Shown here in pieces: positions 8,379 through 17,001 of a stretch of DNA of 64,000 nucleotides. Numbering within the stretch: position 1 is the stretch's first letter; every line of letters begins with the position of its first letter. This stretch comes from Catalinimonas alkaloidigena. GTDB lineage: Bacteria > Bacteroidota > Bacteroidia > Cytophagales > Cyclobacteriaceae. A model generated the notes under the pieces. The model was not told where the DNA came from and searched no databases. It saw only the letters and a list, made by a program, of their open reading frames with translations. The position numbers and the translations under genes were made by a program. Location: NCBI RefSeq assembly GCF_029504655.1, contig NZ_JAQFIL010000001.1, positions 2,671,001 to 2,735,000 on the forward strand, in the 5' to 3' direction.

Positions 8379-9299
8379 ATGATGAGGCTTAAACGCTTAT
8401 TTTCTTATCTGAAAGAATCTTATCTGGAGTGGCAGGGTGATGATGCGTTTCGTCAGAGCGCAGTGATCGCCTATTATTCTATTTTTTCTCTGCCGGGATT
8501 GATTATCATAATTGTCAATGTGGCAGGGATATTTTATGAGCAGTCAAAAGTCAGGGGTGAAATTACAAACCAAATTAGTTCTATCATAGGCCCTGAATCC
8601 GCACAGCAGGTACAAACTATATTAGAGAATAGTACACAGCAGGGCAGCTCTACAATAGCAATCATTGCTGGTATCGCTACCTTAATATTTGGTGCCACTG
8701 GATTATTCTATCAATTGCAATTGTCATTAAATACAGTTTGGGATGTAGAAGCCAATCCTAAAGCTGGGATCAAAAAAATTGTGATTGACAGAGCTACTTC
8801 TTTAGGAATGATATTGGCTATCGGCTTTTTGATGATCGTTTCTTTACTGCTTACAGCTTTGATAGGGGTGCTGAGAGACTGGATCAGTGAGATGCTGCCT
8901 CCTTTCTTGCTTTATGTATTTTATTTCGCTAATGAAATAGTAGCGCTGGGTATCATCACTGTTTTGTTCGCACTGATCTATAAAATATTACCTGATGTTC
9001 AACTCATTTGGAAAACTGTATGGATAGGTGCTTTCGTAACGGCGCTTTTGTTTACGCTGGGTAAATTTGCGCTGGGTTTGTATTTCGGACAAACTGATCC
9101 GGCTTCTGCCTTTGGCGCAGCGGGTTCACTTATCTTGATTTTGCTCTGGGTAAATTACTCGGGACTGATATTTTTGTTTGGGGCAGAATTTACCAAGATA
9201 TATGCGCAAAGGCACCAGCACCCTGTGAAAGTCTCAGGTCATGCGCAGCGAACTGCTGAATATCGGCTTAAGCATGATCAAGTTACCGCGGGTGAATAA
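8379..9299 (+). CDS. YihY/BrkB-family inner-membrane protein
   Basis: A 306-aa membrane protein with the YihY/BrkB layout: a short cytoplasmic N-terminus, six or so TM segments (clear ones at about 30-50, 92-112, 135-165, 180-205, 212-235, 245-270), and a polar tail. The WQGDDAFRQSAVIAYYSIFS stretch (20-39) and the GAAGSLILILLWVNYSGLIF stretch near the end are characteristic. The family was once proposed to be RNase BN, which is no longer accepted; its function is unsettled. Two in-frame ATGs occur at 8379 and 8382. It stands alone, followed by an 850-nt largely empty region. Confidence 0.87.
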   Translation: MMRLKRLFSYLKESYLEWQGDDAFRQSAVIAYYSIFSLPGLIIIIVNVAGIFYEQSKVRGEITNQISSIIGPESAQQVQTILENSTQQGSSTIAIIAGIATLIFGATGLFYQLQLSLNTVWDVEANPKAGIKKIVIDRATSLGMILAIGFLMIVSLLLTALIGVLRDWISEMLPPFLLYVFYFANEIVALGIITVLFALIYKILPDVQLIWKTVWIGAFVTALLFTLGKFALGLYFGQTDPASAFGAAGSLILILLWVNYSGLIFLFGAEFTKIYAQRHQHPVKVSGHAQRTAEYRLKHDQVTAGE

Positions 9300-9469
9300 A
9301 AAAATAATAAAGGTCAATTGGAAGTTACTAACCTTATAGCGTTCGAAATTCTGAACTGTGCAGATAAGCCCAAAGGAAATAATACTCAAGAGTAGCGATT
9401 TACCCAAAATGCTCAACTTAATTTTACTTAAAAGTTCAGTAATTAAGTAGTATACAAATGAAAAACAAA

Positions 9470-9490
9470 ACACCCGTTTTAGGCGGGTGT
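9470..9490 (-). terminator. Orphan intrinsic terminator, minus strand
   Basis: A perfect 7-bp G/C-rich stem (9470-9476 with 9484-9490) and a 7-nt loop. On the minus strand it is followed by TTTTGTTTTT, a good U-tract. No gene that would need it is recognised within several hundred bases upstream on that strand. Confidence 0.6.
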
Positions 9491-10119
9491 GAAATGATTT
9501 ATCTGTAAACGATACTATGACGGTTAAATAATCGCCGAAATTTTCCATTTTTTAGCTCAGATAACGGCTTTGGATATCGTTGAAGTCTCGTCTTGTTGAT
9601 ATGGATACTTTCATCACTTTATTTGATATTAATATGCTCACGGTCATATAGTAAATGATCTATGGATTGAATTGAAGATGTCATGGCTAATAAATTTTGG
9701 GTAAAAAAATGTAAATGTTGTTTTCAATACACCATAAACAAGGGGGATGCCAAAAGAAAAAAGTAGCAATATGTTGATTAGAAGCTGTTTTGCTGTTGTA
9801 TATGCGTTCATGAACGGACACTTGATGTGCATGAGTGGACAACCTAAAGAATAATTGTTTTTAATAATATCATGAGGATTTATCGATATTAATTATTGCG
9901 GTGTGACCGGTATGTACGTATGATATGTGAGTGTTAAGCTCATGCGATAAGTTTACGCATGACTTTTTAATTTCATACCTTAATCGGATGCGGATTGGAG
10001 GTTTGGATTTATTCTCAAATCTTGAAGTAAAAACTTCCATTACTATCCATATGACTACCCACGAGTATCAAAATTTTTCACCAGCAACTTTGAAAATTTA
10101 TTTACAAAAGAAAGAATAA

Positions 10120-10144
10120 AATCTCCGGAGCATGCCCGGAGATT
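10120..10144 (-). terminator. Intrinsic terminator of the DPP-IV-like gene
   Basis: A 9-bp stem including ATCTCCGG (10121-10128) and CCGGAGAT (10136-10143) with a 7-nt loop lies just past the stop codon at 10151-10153. On the minus strand a T-rich tract follows. Confidence 0.75.
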
Positions 10145-10150
10145 GATGGC

Positions 10151-12385
10151 TCATAAGCCTGATTTCAAATTTTTATCCAAAAAGTCAGTATACTGTTGAT
10201 ATAGCAAAACATAGCTTTCGCCATTGTAGGCGACACCATGTGCCCCCGGAGGATAAATGCGGAGTTCATGGTCAATACCAGCATCTATGAGCGCTTTTAC
10301 AAACTGAAAGGTGTTCTGTGCATGCACATTTTCATCCATCATAGAATGAGCTATAAACAGCTTTGCTTGAGTGTCGGCAGCATATGTAGTAGATGAACTT
10401 TCAATATAGTTTTTTTCATTATCAGACAATAGCCCCATATAGCGTTCGGTATAAATGCTGTCGTATAATCGCCAATCAGTTACCGGCGCACCAATGATAG
10501 CCGCTTTAAATACGCCAGGACGATACACAGAAGTAAAGCTTGCCATATAACCACCATAACTATGACCTCTTATTGCCATATTACTACCGTCAATCCAAGG
10601 TTTCTCTGCCAGGTAATTGGCAGTAGCGATAAAGTCAGCACTTTCATGCTTACCCAATTGCTTGTACACAACTTTTTCAAATTCACTACCATAGCCACCG
10701 CTTCCCCGGTTGTTTACACTAGCTACTACATAGCCTTGTTGTGCCAGGTATTGTTCCCAGCCATTAGCACCAAACTCATTATACACTGACTGCGCTCCCG
10801 GACCACCATAAATATTCAATACGAGTGGATAGGTCTTGTTTTCATCAAAATCCTTCGGTTTCACGATATAGCCATCCAGCTTTATACCTTCTTCGGTCGT
10901 AAAGCTGAATAATTCCTTTGGACTGTAAAAGTGATTGCTGATAAAGGTATTTACAGATGCATTTTCTACAAGCGTATTAATAAGCTCTCCTTCTTTATTG
11001 TACAGCCCGACTTGTTTAGGTTTGTCGACACTTGAATAGGTATCAATGTAATACTTTCCATTAGGAGCCATATCAATAAGGTGTCTTCCGCTTACTTCTG
11101 TCAGCTTTTGCTTCTTTTTCCCATTGTAGTTCACACCATATAGTTGCCTTTCCAAAGGAGAATCTTCTGTAGAAGAGTAATATATCTTTTTAGCCTTAGA
11201 ATCTACCGCGTGTACCAGCACAACTTCCCACTCACCACTGGTAACCTGATTGACTAAATTTCCTTCGTAGTCGTAACGGTACAAATGACTCCAACCATCA
11301 CGATCTGATATCCAAAAAAACTCATCTGAATCTTTTGGAAAGTAAAAAAGGTCCATAATACCGGCAAAGAAATCAAATACGTCAATCCATGCATCAGATT
11401 GTTCTTCCATGATCAGCTTCCCATCTCCTGTAATGGCATTGTGGAAGAATAATTTCAGATGATTTTGAGCACGGTTTAAGTGTACAACTGCTAGTTGCCC
11501 TGTCTCTGAGGTCCAGTAAAGTCTTGGGATGTAGCCTCCGTCCAGATCAATTTTCATCCATTGCTGACTATTATCCTGTAGATCAATTACACCCACTTTT
11601 ACACTGGGGTTTGTATCTCCCACTTTAGGATAAGGAATCTTGTCGTATTTGGGGTGTTGATCACTGTAATCTGAAATCTGGTATATAGGAACTTCTGATT
11701 CATCGGTTTGCCAGTAGGCGATGAAGCGACTGTCAGGTGACCATTTCCAGGCTTGTACCAGACCAAACTCTTCTTCATAAGCCCAGCCGAAGCGACCGTT
11801 ATAGATTTGCCCTTCAGCATCAAATGTCAGTTGAGTATTTTCATTCGTAGCAAAATCATATACAAAGAGGTTCCCATCATGCCCATACGCCACTTTTGAA
11901 CCATCAGGGGATACTTCGGCCGTAAAAGAATCTTCGGCTACAAGTTTCAGACTTTTGTCATCTACAGAGTAATAATAATAGTCTGCATTACCAGAGTTTC
12001 TCCAAATAGGTCTGAACTTAGTCTGAAACAAAATGTATTTAGCATCTCTTGTCCACTGAAATGAGTGGTAGGTAAATGCTTCATCACTACCGGGAAAAGT
12101 AAGGTTAGTAGCGTCAAAAACTACCTTTTCATCTCCATTTTTTGGATCATAGGATTTGATAATTTGCTGGCCTTCCTCTGTAGTTTCTATAAAAGAAAAG
12201 CGGTTTCCATTTTCAATCCAATTGACACTCCGGGGACCGGATTCACCTACTAATTGAGAAGATGAGAAGAGTGCTTCTCTCAGGTTTTGATAATTTTCTT
12301 TCTGTGCAAACAGGCCGTGCTGACTGCTCAGAAAAAAAATAATTATGTAAGTTAAGAGCTTTTTGTATTTTTTTGTGTTACCCAT
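10151..12385 (-). CDS. Dipeptidyl peptidase IV-like S9B serine peptidase
   Basis: A 744-aa exported peptidase that should remove N-terminal dipeptides (X-Pro/X-Ala) from peptides. It has an N-terminal signal peptide (about 1-27), a beta-propeller of about 30-490 that includes the WAYEEEFG motif (the double Glu that binds the substrate amino terminus in DPP-IV), and a C-terminal alpha/beta-hydrolase domain. The catalytic triad is S609 in GHSYGGYM, D684 in MMDENVH and H716 in GAHG, with normal family spacing. Length matches the family. It is divergent from the subtilisin-like gene (133 nt apart), so the two proteases may share a control region. It has its own terminator. Confidence 0.93.
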   Translation of the reverse strand: MGNTKKYKKLLTYIIIFFLSSQHGLFAQKENYQNLREALFSSSQLVGESGPRSVNWIENGNRFSFIETTEEGQQIIKSYDPKNGDEKVVFDATNLTFPGSDEAFTYHSFQWTRDAKYILFQTKFRPIWRNSGNADYYYYSVDDKSLKLVAEDSFTAEVSPDGSKVAYGHDGNLFVYDFATNENTQLTFDAEGQIYNGRFGWAYEEEFGLVQAWKWSPDSRFIAYWQTDESEVPIYQISDYSDQHPKYDKIPYPKVGDTNPSVKVGVIDLQDNSQQWMKIDLDGGYIPRLYWTSETGQLAVVHLNRAQNHLKLFFHNAITGDGKLIMEEQSDAWIDVFDFFAGIMDLFYFPKDSDEFFWISDRDGWSHLYRYDYEGNLVNQVTSGEWEVVLVHAVDSKAKKIYYSSTEDSPLERQLYGVNYNGKKKQKLTEVSGRHLIDMAPNGKYYIDTYSSVDKPKQVGLYNKEGELINTLVENASVNTFISNHFYSPKELFSFTTEEGIKLDGYIVKPKDFDENKTYPLVLNIYGGPGAQSVYNEFGANGWEQYLAQQGYVVASVNNRGSGGYGSEFEKVVYKQLGKHESADFIATANYLAEKPWIDGSNMAIRGHSYGGYMASFTSVYRPGVFKAAIIGAPVTDWRLYDSIYTERYMGLLSDNEKNYIESSSTTYAADTQAKLFIAHSMMDENVHAQNTFQFVKALIDAGIDHELRIYPPGAHGVAYNGESYVLLYQQYTDFLDKNLKSGL

Positions 12386-12518
12386 GCGTTAATCACTTTT
12401 ATCATCATGTAAATTGCCAAGTTAATTTCAAAAACTCAGATATAAAGGCAATAATTTCATGCTGTAAAAAAATGACTAATTTTTTTTCTTATTTTGTGCT
12501 TTAAAAAATATTATACGA
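12386..12518. promoter_or_regulatory. Divergent promoter region between two protease genes
   Basis: 133 nt of AT-rich DNA between the start codons of the DPP-IV-like and subtilisin-like genes. TTATTTTG (12489-12496) is a 7-of-8 match to the minus-7 TAnnTTTG element for the rightward gene, giving a leader of roughly 16 nt. No clear minus-33 element and no clear leftward promoter are seen. Confidence 0.35.
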
Positions 12519-14132
12519 ATGAAGATCAAGCAATTATTACTAGTATCAGTATTTAGCTTCACAACTTGTTTTGCATATGCTACTGATCCTGTTACTGACT
12601 CACTTAAGGCAGCACCTACAAACTGGTTTAATCTGGACGCAGAAAATTATTATGTTCAGGGTGTTAGTACTGAAAAAGCTTATGAGTTTTTGAAAGGGCG
12701 TAAGTCTGAAAAAGTAATTGTAGCAGTTATTGATTCCGGAGTTGACATTGAGCATGAAGATTTGCAGGAGAAAATTTGGATAAACAGTGATGAAATCCCG
12801 AATAATGGAAAAGATGATGATGGGAATGGATATGTGGATGATGTACACGGCTGGAATTTTATCGGAGGAGCTGATGGAACCAATGTAGATCACGATACCT
12901 ACGAGGTCACCAGAGAATATGTGAGATTGAAAGAAAAGTACGAAGATGTCGCATTGGAAGATATTCCCAAGAAAGAGCTTGCCTACTATGAGGAAATCAT
13001 GAAAGCCTATGAGCAGAAAAGGTCAGAAATGGAGCAGCAGTATTCAGGTTTTGAGTTTTTTGCTAATAGCTATTTGCGTTCATCCAAGTTGTTGGAAGCA
13101 TATCTGGACGTTGAAAAAGTAACTGCTGAAATGCTTGGAGAGATCAGTACAGAAGACGAAATTATACAAACTTCTATTTCAATTATGGAATATGCTTTGT
13201 CTATGGGCTTTTCTAAAGAGCAGCTGCAAGAGTATGAAGATCATTACAAAAGTGCATTAGAATATGGTTATAATACTGATTTTGATCCACGTCATATTGT
13301 AGGTGATAACTATGATGATGTTAATGAAAAGTATTACGGTAACAATGATGTTGACGGTCCTGACTCAAATCATGGAACGCATGTGGCAGGGATAATTGCT
13401 GCAAACCGAGAAAATAAATTGGGAATGGAAGGTATTGCGGAAAATGTCGTAATCATGCCCATCCGCGCAGTTCCTAATGGAGACGAAAGAGACAAGGATA
13501 TTGCCAATGCTATTTATTACGCTGTAGATAATGGCGCGAAAGTGATAAATATGAGTTTTGGAAAGTCGTATTCCCCTCAAAAAGAAGCCGTGGATAAAGC
13601 CGTGAAATATGCAGAATCTAAAGGTGTATTATTGGTTCATGCAGCCGGTAACAGCAGTGATGATATTGATGAAGTTTCTAATTTTCCTACCCGCCATTTC
13701 AAAGACTCAAGAAAAGAAGCTGAAAACTGGATTGAAGTAGGTGCATCTTCCTGGAAAGGAGAAGAGGAATTTGTTGCTGACTTTTCAAATTATGGAAAGA
13801 AAAGCGTAGATGTGTTTGCTCCCGGCGTTGATCTATACTCAACCACACCCGACCAGAAATATGAAAGCAACAGCGGCACAAGTATGGCTTCCCCAGTAAC
13901 CGCTGGAATCGCAGCACTTTTAATATCATATTACCCTGAGCTTGATGTAGAACAAATAAGAAAAATCATTCTTGAGTCAACTGTAAAGTTTGATAAATTA
14001 AAAGTTATGCGTCCAGGTGAAGAAGGCAAACTGGTAAGCTTTGACAGCTTAAGCGCTACCGGAGGTGTTGTAAATGCTTACGAAGCAGTAAAATTAGCTG
14101 AATCTTATCAGATAAAAATGGAAGGTAAGTAG
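12519..14132 (+). CDS. Secreted subtilisin-like S8 serine peptidase
   Basis: A 537-aa secreted protease with a signal peptide (about 1-21). The catalytic residues are D72 (VIDSGVD), H285 (NHGTHVAG) and S455 (SGTSMASP). About 213 residues separate D and H, against about 30 in subtilisin. The insert (about 105-270) is charged and helical, and starts after a DDDGNGYVDD acidic stretch that may bind calcium. No Por-type C-terminal sorting domain is seen; the protein ends soon after the catalytic domain. A strong terminator follows. The adjacent divergent DPP-IV-like gene suggests joint extracellular or periplasmic peptide digestion. Confidence 0.92.
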   Translation: MKIKQLLLVSVFSFTTCFAYATDPVTDSLKAAPTNWFNLDAENYYVQGVSTEKAYEFLKGRKSEKVIVAVIDSGVDIEHEDLQEKIWINSDEIPNNGKDDDGNGYVDDVHGWNFIGGADGTNVDHDTYEVTREYVRLKEKYEDVALEDIPKKELAYYEEIMKAYEQKRSEMEQQYSGFEFFANSYLRSSKLLEAYLDVEKVTAEMLGEISTEDEIIQTSISIMEYALSMGFSKEQLQEYEDHYKSALEYGYNTDFDPRHIVGDNYDDVNEKYYGNNDVDGPDSNHGTHVAGIIAANRENKLGMEGIAENVVIMPIRAVPNGDERDKDIANAIYYAVDNGAKVINMSFGKSYSPQKEAVDKAVKYAESKGVLLVHAAGNSSDDIDEVSNFPTRHFKDSRKEAENWIEVGASSWKGEEEFVADFSNYGKKSVDVFAPGVDLYSTTPDQKYESNSGTSMASPVTAGIAALLISYYPELDVEQIRKIILESTVKFDKLKVMRPGEEGKLVSFDSLSATGGVVNAYEAVKLAESYQIKMEGK

Positions 14133-14153
14133 TTATAATTTTTGAACTTACTT

Positions 14154-14189
14154 AAAGCCACTTCTGAAAAGGAGTGGCTTTTTCTTTTA
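14154..14189 (+). terminator. Intrinsic terminator of the S8 peptidase gene
   Basis: A perfect 9-bp stem (14154-14162 with 14173-14181) followed by TTTCTTTT, 21 nt after the stop codon. Confidence 0.85.
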
Positions 14190-14246
14190 GCAAAATACTC
14201 TATCTTTAGATTTTGATCATAAACTAAACAAACTAATGCACAACCT

Positions 14247-15197
14247 ATGAAGCGAAGAGATTTTGTCAAATCCAGTATAGCACTTGGTAGTGCTGTCACT
14301 ACCAGTGCGGTAACTCCTTTAATAGCTGCGAATAGTCCAATTGTATCCTACGATAAAAGTACTGTCTCTCCTGCTGAGAAACATGATTTTAAGCTCAAGT
14401 ATGCACCTCATTTCGGCATGTTTAAAAACCATGCTGGTGATGATCCTATTGACCAACTACAGTTTATGGCAGATACTGGTTTTACAGCTTTAGAGGATAA
14501 TGGTATGATGCGAAGAACTCCGGAAATGCAGTCTAAAATTGGAGAAATGATGTCAAAATTAGAGATGGAGATGGGAGTGTTTGTAGTAGACAAAGGCGGA
14601 AATTCACAAAATTCTCTAACAGAAGGTAAACAAGAATATGTAGACATTTTTCTGGATGGATGTCGCAGGGCAGTGGATGTTGCCAAGCGCGTAAATGCAA
14701 AATGGATGACAGTGGTACCCGGCAATTTTCAGCGAAATTTGCCCATCGGAATTCAAACAGCAAATGTAGTTGAAGCACTTCGCAGAGGTGCTGAGATTTT
14801 AGAACCTCATGGTTTGGTGATGGTGCTTGAGCCACTTAGCGATACGCCAGATTTGTATCTCCGTACTTCCGACCAGACCTATTTGATTTGTAAAGCAGTC
14901 AATAGCCCTTCATGTAAAATACTTTACGATATCTATCATATGCAAAAGAATGAAGGACATATCATCCAAAACATAGATTTAACCTGGGATGAAATAGCTT
15001 ATTTCCAAATAGGGGATAATCCTGGCCGTAAAGAGCCTACCACTGGTGAAATCAATTACAAAAATGTATTCAAGCATATTTATGATAAGGGATATCGTGG
15101 TATCATGGGAATGGAGCATGGTAACGCTATGCCGGGAAAAGAGGGAGAGCAGAAACTAATAAATGCTTATGTAGAGGTAGATAGTTTTAACGTATAA
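14247..15197 (+). CDS. Secreted TIM-barrel protein, hydroxypyruvate isomerase/sugar epimerase family
   Basis: A 316-aa xylose-isomerase-like TIM-barrel protein. The leader MKRRDFVKSS with a following hydrophobic run to about residue 28 is a twin-arginine (Tat) type signal. Likely metal and substrate residues are E195 (VLEPL), D228 and H231 (YDIYHMQ), D257 (GDNPGR) and E290 (GMEHG), the order seen in hydroxypyruvate isomerase and tagatose/psicose epimerase relatives. Substrate cannot be assigned. It is a single gene between two strong terminators. Tat-exported sugar isomerase-like proteins are common in Bacteroidota with sugar-acid or polyol metabolism. Confidence 0.82.
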   Translation: MKRRDFVKSSIALGSAVTTSAVTPLIAANSPIVSYDKSTVSPAEKHDFKLKYAPHFGMFKNHAGDDPIDQLQFMADTGFTALEDNGMMRRTPEMQSKIGEMMSKLEMEMGVFVVDKGGNSQNSLTEGKQEYVDIFLDGCRRAVDVAKRVNAKWMTVVPGNFQRNLPIGIQTANVVEALRRGAEILEPHGLVMVLEPLSDTPDLYLRTSDQTYLICKAVNSPSCKILYDIYHMQKNEGHIIQNIDLTWDEIAYFQIGDNPGRKEPTTGEINYKNVFKHIYDKGYRGIMGMEHGNAMPGKEGEQKLINAYVEVDSFNV

Positions 15198-15200
15198 AAA

Positions 15201-15229
15201 AAAAGGTTGCCAGATATGGCAACCCTTTT
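15201..15229. terminator. Bidirectional terminator between convergent genes
   Basis: An 8-bp perfect stem (15205-15212 with 15217-15224) with a GATA loop, A-run on the left and T-run on the right. It can serve both the TIM-barrel gene (plus) and the lipoprotein gene (minus) that converge here. Confidence 0.85.
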
Positions 15230-15247
15230 CGTTTCAATTAAACGCAC

Positions 15248-16066
15248 TCAGTTGAGTATCTTTAAGCTTTGTCCTTCTTTAATCATTAGATAGTTCAGAA
15301 AGAAATTTTCATCCTCTTCAGAAACATTTTTTCCATTTTTATCAGCACTAAAAGAACCGCTTAATATTGTCTTTTTCTCTTTTTCGCCTGCATTTAAGCT
15401 TTTGAGATGAAAGCTAACCTGAGGGTGGTTACCATCGTTCCAGATATCCACAAAATACTGTTCCTGATCTACAACATTAGTAATCGTTACTTCCTCAAAT
15501 CCACTATCATTATTGGCCGAAATCAGTTCTTTATTAGGGAGTTCAATGAACATATTTAAATCAATTAATTCTGGAGCATCCCACTCTAAAAATAATTTAT
15601 AGTCGTTTTCGATAATTTCGTGGCTATAATGTAACATATGTAAATTAGGATGCAGAGTGGCATTACCACTTACAATTCTGTCTAGTCTTATGCTAAAATT
15701 CTCTAGCTCTTGCTCAAAATGACTGTCTTCAAGTATCTTTACCTCGATATATGCGTTGCTTTCACCTTTTTTAATTGTAAAAGGAGATTCAGTAAGTAGT
15801 TCAAAGTCAGGTTTTTCCACATTAGCATCAGCTTGTACAGCATTTCCACTAATAGTGAAATGAACAAGGGTTTCAGCATTTTGTGGTTTATCCATTTGAA
15901 TTGGAATTTTTATGAGTCCATCATTTTCACTGCTATACCCATCATTATGATGAAATGATATTGTTGACGGTTCTCCGGAAGCGATATCTTCATCTTTACA
16001 AGAACTTAACAATAGTATTGCACAGAAAGAAATACTGAAGAATCTTACAAAATGAATTACAATCAT
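15248..16066 (-). CDS. Lipoprotein with Calx-beta-like region
   Basis: A 272-aa predicted lipoprotein with a type II signal (about 1-22) and lipobox LLSSC (C23), then a beta-rich mature part. Residues about 35-140 resemble a Calx-beta repeat: alternating strands, a PFTIKKGESNAYIEVKI stretch and an E-LENFSIRLD stretch. The rest, about 150-272, is not recognised. It is probably a cell-surface or outer-membrane-anchored protein. It stands alone and no ligand or enzyme motif is visible. Confidence 0.65.
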   Translation of the reverse strand: MIVIHFVRFFSISFCAILLLSSCKDEDIASGEPSTISFHHNDGYSSENDGLIKIPIQMDKPQNAETLVHFTISGNAVQADANVEKPDFELLTESPFTIKKGESNAYIEVKILEDSHFEQELENFSIRLDRIVSGNATLHPNLHMLHYSHEIIENDYKLFLEWDAPELIDLNMFIELPNKELISANNDSGFEEVTITNVVDQEQYFVDIWNDGNHPQVSFHLKSLNAGEKEKKTILSGSFSADKNGKNVSEEDENFFLNYLMIKEGQSLKILN

Positions 16067-16236
16067 GATAAATGAAATTATTTTTTTTTGTAAAATTCTA
16101 ATTTTAAATTATACTTTTCAAGTATTTTGTGTGCCGATTAAATAGATGTAATAAAAGTGTTGAAATTGAACTTGCTTACATGAGCAAAAAGAAATTTAAG
16201 TTTCCTAGCTGGATGTTTCAAAAAATCTTTTCTTAA

Positions 16237-17001
16237 GTGAACTTCAACATTGCATCTTTACAAATACCTTATATTAATATGTATCCAGGCCAATTAATTG
16301 CCCATATATGCATAGTTGTGATACTTGTGGCCCTAAGCGTATTAAGTAAAAAAATTACGGTTCGCGGGGCTTTACTAGGAGGCTTTATTACATTTTTATT
16401 ATGGTCAGCATTCGGACTAATCGGATTAGCTACAATTGTAGTATTTTTTATTTTCGGCACTGCAGCTTCAATTTGGAAAAAAAATGAGAAAAAGAAATAT
16501 AAACTAGAGCAACAGAATGAAGGTAAGAGAGACTATCATAATGTTGTAGGAAATGGAGGAGTAGCAGGTTTATTGTCACTTTTAACATTTTACTACAAAG
16601 AGCCAACCCTGCTTTTAACACTTATGGCAATAGCCAGTTTCGCTGCGGCTTTGTCTGACACATTTTCCTCAGAATTTGGGAATATTTATGGAAGAAAATT
16701 TATTAATGTACTTACCCTAAAAACAGGGAGTAGGGGGCAAGACGGCGTAATTAGTCTGGAAGGAAGTGTATTTGGTTTTATAGGTAGCCTATTGATAGCT
16801 ATGATCTTTTATCTGTTTTACAGGAAGTTTAGTTTAGCAACAATAATTCTTCTTTCTGGAATTTCCGGAAACTTCATTGACTCTATTTTAGGCACCAGTT
16901 TGCAAAAGAGAGGCTGGCTTAATAATCACTCTGTTAACTTTTTGAGTATTATGTTAGCTTCACTCTTTGCTCTTTTACTATATTACTTATTTACAAAGTG
17001 A
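16237..17001 (+). CDS. DUF92 family integral membrane protein
   Basis: A 254-aa membrane protein of the DUF92/TIGR00297 family. Conserved features are ITVRGALLGGF near residues 41-51, the aspartate-containing segment AALSDTFSSEFG and GSRGQDGVISLEG. A C-terminal glycine- and serine-rich TM region carries SGNFIDSILG, a stretch reminiscent of prenol/phytol kinases. Plant relatives include VTE6 (phytyl phosphate kinase), so a CTP-dependent polyprenyl-phosphate role is possible but unproven here. The longest frame starts with GTG at 16237; the ATG at 16279 is an equally good start. The 3' end overlaps the convergent M1 peptidase gene by 19 nt. Confidence 0.75.
   Translation: MNFNIASLQIPYINMYPGQLIAHICIVVILVALSVLSKKITVRGALLGGFITFLLWSAFGLIGLATIVVFFIFGTAASIWKKNEKKKYKLEQQNEGKRDYHNVVGNGGVAGLLSLLTFYYKEPTLLLTLMAIASFAAALSDTFSSEFGNIYGRKFINVLTLKTGSRGQDGVISLEGSVFGFIGSLLIAMIFYLFYRKFSLATIILLSGISGNFIDSILGTSLQKRGWLNNHSVNFLSIMLASLFALLLYYLFTK

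Larger units (their letters stand above)
9300..10150. other. 851-nt region without a supported gene
   Basis: AT-rich DNA between the BrkB-like gene and the DPP-IV-like gene. It has two T-tailed hairpins reading leftwards (9470-9490 and 10121-10143), a 20-codon minus-strand ORF (9552-9614, beginning MKVSIS) 60 nt upstream of the first hairpin, and a 62-codon plus-strand ORF starting with GTG at 9931. Neither ORF resembles a known protein to me. The region may hold a small RNA, a short peptide gene or decayed coding DNA. Confidence 0.4.

Noticed and set aside
9644..9832. 62-codon minus-strand ORF near the orphan terminator
   Set aside because: Low-complexity hydrophobic product and no match to anything known; likely chance in AT-rich DNA.
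9931..10119. 62-codon ORF starting with GTG in the empty region
   Set aside because: No family, signal or ribosome-binding site that convinces, and codon use looks random; noted only in the region entry.
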